Shown here: piece after piece, positions 60,618 through 64,000 of the stretch
Layout of the letters: each line of letters starts with the position of its first letter
How positions within the stretch are numbered: the first letter of the stretch is position 1
Source: Gemmiger formicilis
GTDB taxonomy: Bacteria; Bacillota; Clostridia; Oscillospirales; Ruminococcaceae
Direction: 5' to 3'
Assembly (NCBI RefSeq): GCF_024462815.1
Contig: NZ_JANGCG010000005.1
Location: 1 to 64,000 of the forward strand
DNA length: 64,000 nt
Made by a program: the position numbers and the translations under genes
Notes under the pieces: model-generated
What the model saw: only the letters and a program-made list of their open reading frames with translations
Databases searched by the model: none
What the model was told of the DNA's origin: nothing

Positions 60618-60805
60618 AGCTTTTTCCTCCCATAAATGCGGCGCGGTAGGGCGCGGCGCAATTCATTAAGCTGTTATTATAATAACATACTGGGCCGTAT
60701 ACGTCAACGGAAAAAGGGCCGAAAACGAGCTGAAAATTTGGTGAAAATGATTAAAAACTTATGTGCAGAATGTTCGTTCTGTCCATGCCGCAGGCGAAAA
60801 TGTCA

Positions 60806-61576
60806 TTATCTGAGGAATTCGCGCAGAACATCCTCGGGCCGCGGGGTGTGTAGCGGGTAGCGTGCACGCAGGGGTGCGGCGGCGCTGTCCATGATATAGG
60901 GCGTGCCTACAGCGTCCAGCATGGTTATGTCATTGTAATTGTCACCAAAGGCCATGACCTCGGCCGGGGCAATGCCCAGCACGCGGCAGAGAGATTGCAC
61001 ACCGATGCCCTTGTTGGCTGAGGTGGTGTCAATCCAGTAGGGGCCCGCCACGGCGCAGTTGGCCTGCTGCCAGCGGGGCACAAAGCGGTCTGTGTACTTC
61101 TCCACGCCCTCATGCAGATAGACCGACACCTTGACGATGTCCTCCGGAATCTCGCTGGGGTCGGAAATGACCTTGTAGCGGTTGCCGATGAATTTGATGC
61201 GGTTCAGCATACCAAGGCCGCGCTCCATCAGGTAGGCGCAGTTCTGGCCGGAGAGCATAACCTCGCCCTGCCCGTCGCTGCGGTCCCACAAATCGTGGGC
61301 AATCTCCTCGGCAAGGGCGCGGGGCATCGGGTTTTCCGCGATGCACTGCTCCTCTTTAAACAACACGCCGCCATTCTCGCACAGAAAAACACAGCAGTCG
61401 GCCACCGGCTCAAACAGCAGGCGCAGGCTGGTGTACTGCCGCCCGGACGCCGGGCAGAACAGGATGCCGCGGTTATGCAGGGCGCGAATCTGGTCAAAGA
61501 TTTCGCCCTCCAGCTTCTGGCGGCCATATTGCAGCAGAGTACCGTCAATATCGCTGCAAATCATCTTAATTGCCAT
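60806..61576 (-). CDS. Cof-type HAD-IIB family phosphatase
   Basis: 256 aa. Motif I SDIDGTLL, motif II PASGRQ, motif III Lys in ANKGIGVQ, motif IV FGDNYNDITML: complete catalytic set of HAD-IIB hydrolases, which dephosphorylate sugar phosphates, nucleotides or flavin precursors. Substrate unknown. AAAGGAG precedes the start. Confidence 0.9.
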   Translation of the reverse strand: MAIKMICSDIDGTLLQYGRQKLEGEIFDQIRALHNRGILFCPASGRQYTSLRLLFEPVADCCVFLCENGGVLFKEEQCIAENPMPRALAEEIAHDLWDRSDGQGEVMLSGQNCAYLMERGLGMLNRIKFIGNRYKVISDPSEIPEDIVKVSVYLHEGVEKYTDRFVPRWQQANCAVAGPYWIDTTSANKGIGVQSLCRVLGIAPAEVMAFGDNYNDITMLDAVGTPYIMDSAAAPLRARYPLHTPRPEDVLREFLR

Positions 61577-61686
61577 AGTATAAACTCCTTTGCTATTACG
61601 CTGCTATTGTACCATATCCGGCAGGGTGTTTGCAATTCCGCTTTGATTTTGTATAATAGAAGCAACGCAAAAGGAGTGTGAGCTGT

Positions 61687-62199
61687 ATGGCGTATATCAG
61701 GATTGGAACCCATTCCCCGGCTGATTTCGGTGCGGCCTTTGTGGCCGAAAATGCCACGCTGGCGGGCAGTGTGCTGCTGAAAAAGGATTGCAGCGTCTGG
61801 TATGGCGCGGTGCTGCGGGCCGATACCGGGCACATTGTCATTGGGGAGGGCTCCAACGTGCAGGACAATGCGGTGCTGCACACCGGCCCGGGGCTGGATG
61901 TGATGGTGGGCCGCGGGGTGTCCATCGGGCACGGTGCCATTGTGCACGGTTGCACGGTGGGCGACCGCTGCCTGATTGGGATGCACGCCACGATTCTGAA
62001 CGGTGCGGTCATCGGGGACGGCTGCCTGATTGCCGCCGGTGCGCTGGTGCCGGAAAACGCGGTGATTCCGGCGGGAAGCCTTGTGATGGGTGTGCCGGGC
62101 CGCGTGGTTAAGCCTGTCACCGCCGCCCAGACCGCCGCCATTGCCGAGAACGAGCAGGAATACCGGGAGCTGGCGCACCTGCACGCGGCGGCAAGGTAA
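61687..62199 (+). CDS. Gamma-carbonic anhydrase-like hexapeptide-repeat protein
   Basis: 170 aa from ATG 61687 (AAAGGAG upstream). Left-handed beta-helix with the zinc-site histidines in DNAVLHTG, SIGHGAIVHG and IGMHATILNG, matching gamma-CA/YrdA-type proteins. Catalysis is unproven for most of this family. Divergent from the HAD gene, 110 bp apart. Confidence 0.9.
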   Translation: MAYIRIGTHSPADFGAAFVAENATLAGSVLLKKDCSVWYGAVLRADTGHIVIGEGSNVQDNAVLHTGPGLDVMVGRGVSIGHGAIVHGCTVGDRCLIGMHATILNGAVIGDGCLIAAGALVPENAVIPAGSLVMGVPGRVVKPVTAAQTAAIAENEQEYRELAHLHAAAR

Positions 62200-62217
62200 A
62201 CCCCTTACGGTACGATT

Positions 62218-62243
62218 GTAGGGCGGGGTGACCTCACCCCGCC
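62218..62243. repeat. REP-like intergenic repeat, family B
   Basis: GTAGGGCGGGGTGACCTCAC followed by CCCGCC (one change from the other copies); a GTAGGGCGGCGTCCCCGACG block follows at 62281. Confidence 0.7.
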
Positions 62244-62322
62244 GCAACCGCCCGGCAGTATGCTGCTCCCCGGTTTATTTGTAGGGCGGCGTCCCCGACG
62301 CCCCACACCCCTACAAAACAAA

Positions 62323-62357
62323 AACGTGCTGCCCTCCATCACGGAAGGCAGCACGTT
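62323..62357 (-). terminator. Terminator of ilvD
   Basis: AACGTGCTGCC / GGCAGCACGTT with inner TCC/GGA pairing; flanked by T-rich sequence on both strands, 10 nt after the ilvD stop. Confidence 0.85.
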
Positions 62358-62367
62358 TTTTATGGGC

Positions 62368-64000
62368 TTATTTCAGCACCGCGCCAAGGTTGGCACTGGT
62401 GACAAGGCGGGCATAGCGGGCCAGCCAGCCGGTCTTGATGTTCGGCTCGGGCTGGACGTAAGCGGCCTTGCGGGCGGCCAGCTCGTCCTCGCTGACGGCC
62501 AGATGGATGGACGCATTCGGGATGTCAATCTCGATGGTGTCGCCTTCCTTGACAAGGCCGATGGGGCCGCCGGAGGCTGCCTCGGGGCTGACGTGGCCGA
62601 TGGCCGCGCCGCGGGACGCGCCGGAGAAGCGGCCGTCAGTGATGAGCGCCACGGTGGTGTCCAGTTTCATGCCCGCCAGCGCGCTGGTGGGGTTCAGCAT
62701 CTCACGCATACCGGGGCCGCCCTTGGGGCCCTCATAGCGGATGACCACCACATCACCGGGGTGAATCTCACCGGCGTAGATGGCCGCAATGGCGGTGTCC
62801 TCGCTGTCAAAGACGCGGGCGGGGCCGCTGTGCACCTGCATTTCGGGTGCCACGGCGCTGCGCTTGACCACACAGCCGTCCGGCGCAATGTTGCCCCACA
62901 GAATCTGCAGGCCGCCGGTTTGACTGTACGGGTTTTCGATGGAGCGAATCGCCTTCTCGTTGAGGATCTTCGCGCCCTGGATGTTCTCCCCCAGCGTCTT
63001 GCCGGTGACGGTGGGCACGTCCAAATCCAGCAGGCCCTTTTTGGCCAGCTCGGCCTGCACGGCGGGGATGCCGCCAGCCTCATACAAATCGGGCATATGG
63101 GTCGGGCCTGCGGGGGCAAGGTGGCAGAGGTTCGGCGTTCTGGCGCTGATTTCGTTGAACAGCTTCAAATCAATCGGGCAGCCTGCCTCCTGCGCAATGG
63201 CCAGCAGATGCAGCACCGTGTTGGTGGAGCAGCCCAGCGCCATATCACAGGTCAGGGCGTTGCGGATGGAGCGCTCGTTGATAATCTGGCGGGCGGTCAC
63301 ACCGCGGTTGACCAAATCCATAATGGCCATACCGGCGTGCTTGGCCAGCTGCAGGCGCTTGGCGTAGACGGCGGGAATCGTGCCGTTGCCGGGCAGTGCA
63401 ATGCCGATGGCCTCGCACAGGCAGTTCATGCTGTTGGCGGTGTACATACCGGAGCAGGAGCCGCAGCCGGGGCAGCAGTTGCAGGTGCAGTCCTCGAGCT
63501 GGGCATCGTCAATCATACCGGCCTTGTAGGCGCCCACGGCCTCGAACATCTTGGACAGACTGACCTCCTCGCCGCCGTAGCGGCCGGCCAGCATCGGCCC
63601 GCCGGAGCAGACCACGGCGGGCACGTCCATACGGACGGCGGCCATGACCATGCCGGGTACGATTTTATCACAGTTAGGCACCAGCACCAGACCATCCAGC
63701 TGGTGGGCCATAAACATCGTCTCCACGCTGTCGCAAATCAGCTCGCGGCTGGCGAGGGAATATTTCATACCCACGTGGCCCATAGCGATGCCGTCGCAGA
63801 CACCGATGGCGGGGATGAGGATGGGGGTGCCGCCCGCCATGCGCACACCGGCCTTGACGGCATCGGCAATCTTGTCCAGATGGGCGTGGCCGGGGACAAT
63901 TTCGCTGTAGGCGGAAACAACGCCAATCAGCGGGCGGTCAAGCTCCTCCGGCGTGTAGCCCAGCGCATAGAACAGGCTTCGGTTGGGTGCCCGTTCCGGG
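62368..64000 (-). CDS. ilvD: Dihydroxy-acid dehydratase, 5' end outside the window
   Basis: 544 codons are visible; the N-terminal few residues lie beyond base 64000. From the edge the frame reads [20 protein letters not shown], a typical IlvD start region. Fe-S ligands are in the [11 protein letters not shown] and [24 protein letters not shown] block; C-terminal [19 protein letters not shown] is conserved. Converts 2,3-dihydroxy acids to 2-keto acids in valine and isoleucine synthesis. Confidence 0.96.
   Translation of the reverse strand, partial: PERAPNRSLFYALGYTPEELDRPLIGVVSAYSEIVPGHAHLDKIADAVKAGVRMAGGTPILIPAIGVCDGIAMGHVGMKYSLASRELICDSVETMFMAHQLDGLVLVPNCDKIVPGMVMAAVRMDVPAVVCSGGPMLAGRYGGEEVSLSKMFEAVGAYKAGMIDDAQLEDCTCNCCPGCGSCSGMYTANSMNCLCEAIGIALPGNGTIPAVYAKRLQLAKHAGMAIMDLVNRGVTARQIINERSIRNALTCDMALGCSTNTVLHLLAIAQEAGCPIDLKLFNEISARTPNLCHLAPAGPTHMPDLYEAGGIPAVQAELAKKGLLDLDVPTVTGKTLGENIQGAKILNEKAIRSIENPYSQTGGLQILWGNIAPDGCVVKRSAVAPEMQVHSGPARVFDSEDTAIAAIYAGEIHPGDVVVIRYEGPKGGPGMREMLNPTSALAGMKLDTTVALITDGRFSGASRGAAIGHVSPEAASGGPIGLVKEGDTIEIDIPNASIHLAVSEDELAARKAAYVQPEPNIKTGWLARYARLVTSANLGAVLK

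Overview
This window looks like the chromosome of a GC-rich, anaerobic, endospore-forming Firmicute of the Oscillospiraceae/Ruminococcaceae type (neighbourhood of Gemmiger, Subdoligranulum and Faecalibacterium; placement inferred from gene content and base composition, not from a marker tree). Spore genes are plentiful: dipicolinate synthase dpaA-dpaB, spoVAC-spoVAD-spoVAE, spoIIP and a SpoIIQ-like LytM protein. Anaerobic metabolism shows in a 2-hydroxyacyl-CoA dehydratase-type activase pair, a 2x[4Fe-4S] protein beside a Crp/Fnr regulator, and ilvD.

Layout. 1-6.1 kb: tRNA-Val end, ferredoxin-like protein and divergent Crp/Fnr regulator, activase pair. 6.5-15.6 kb (minus strand): divIVA, ftsZ, murA, dpaB-dpaA, two tandem LytM-fold membrane proteins that lack metal ligands, and a small membrane protein. 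15.9-21.0 kb: decayed MATE gene, nucleotidyltransferase, a MITE, patatin, an enzyme I paralogue, rpsT. 21.1-29.2 kb: a complete filamentous-phage (inovirus-like) prophage between rpsT and spoIIP. 29.2-44.9 kb: spoIIP, asnS, mutY, rsmE, prmA, a GNAT gene, spoVAC-AD-AE, two MATE pumps, htrA, a GNAT-MnmM fusion, a nucleoid-associated protein and small genes. 45.1-53.6 kb: NCS2 permease behind an attenuator, an ArsR/HMA/P1B-ATPase metal module, the SpoIIQ-like gene, a second MITE, prfC and a YitT protein. 53.8-58.3 kb: a translationally coupled three-gene cassette (radical SAM/SPASM enzyme, membrane protein with a nine-cysteine cytoplasmic tail, two-module AAA+ ATPase). 58.6-64.0 kb: ptsI, ptsH, HAD phosphatase, gamma-carbonic-anhydrase-like protein, ilvD (cut by the window end).

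Two systems stand out. The prophage (21097-29165) is lower in GC than its host, is bounded by a 16-bp direct repeat, and carries in order an ssDNA-binding protein, a pMV158-type rolling-circle Rep, small proteins, a major coat protein followed by a strong terminator, a pIII-like attachment protein, small membrane virion proteins, a Zot/pI-type assembly ATPase and an IS30-family transposase, with large foldback structures in its two intergenic regions. The radical SAM cassette looks like a maturation system: a SPASM enzyme that could modify a dense cysteine array on the cytoplasmic tail of its partner membrane protein, with a CbbX/SpoVK-like AAA+ machine acting on the same complex. I do not recognise a characterised system with this composition.

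Intergenic space is rich in short GC-rich foldback repeats (two REP-like families) and holds two copies of a MITE with 18-bp terminal inverted repeats and TTAT flanks, each lying directly against the ribosome-binding site of a gene.
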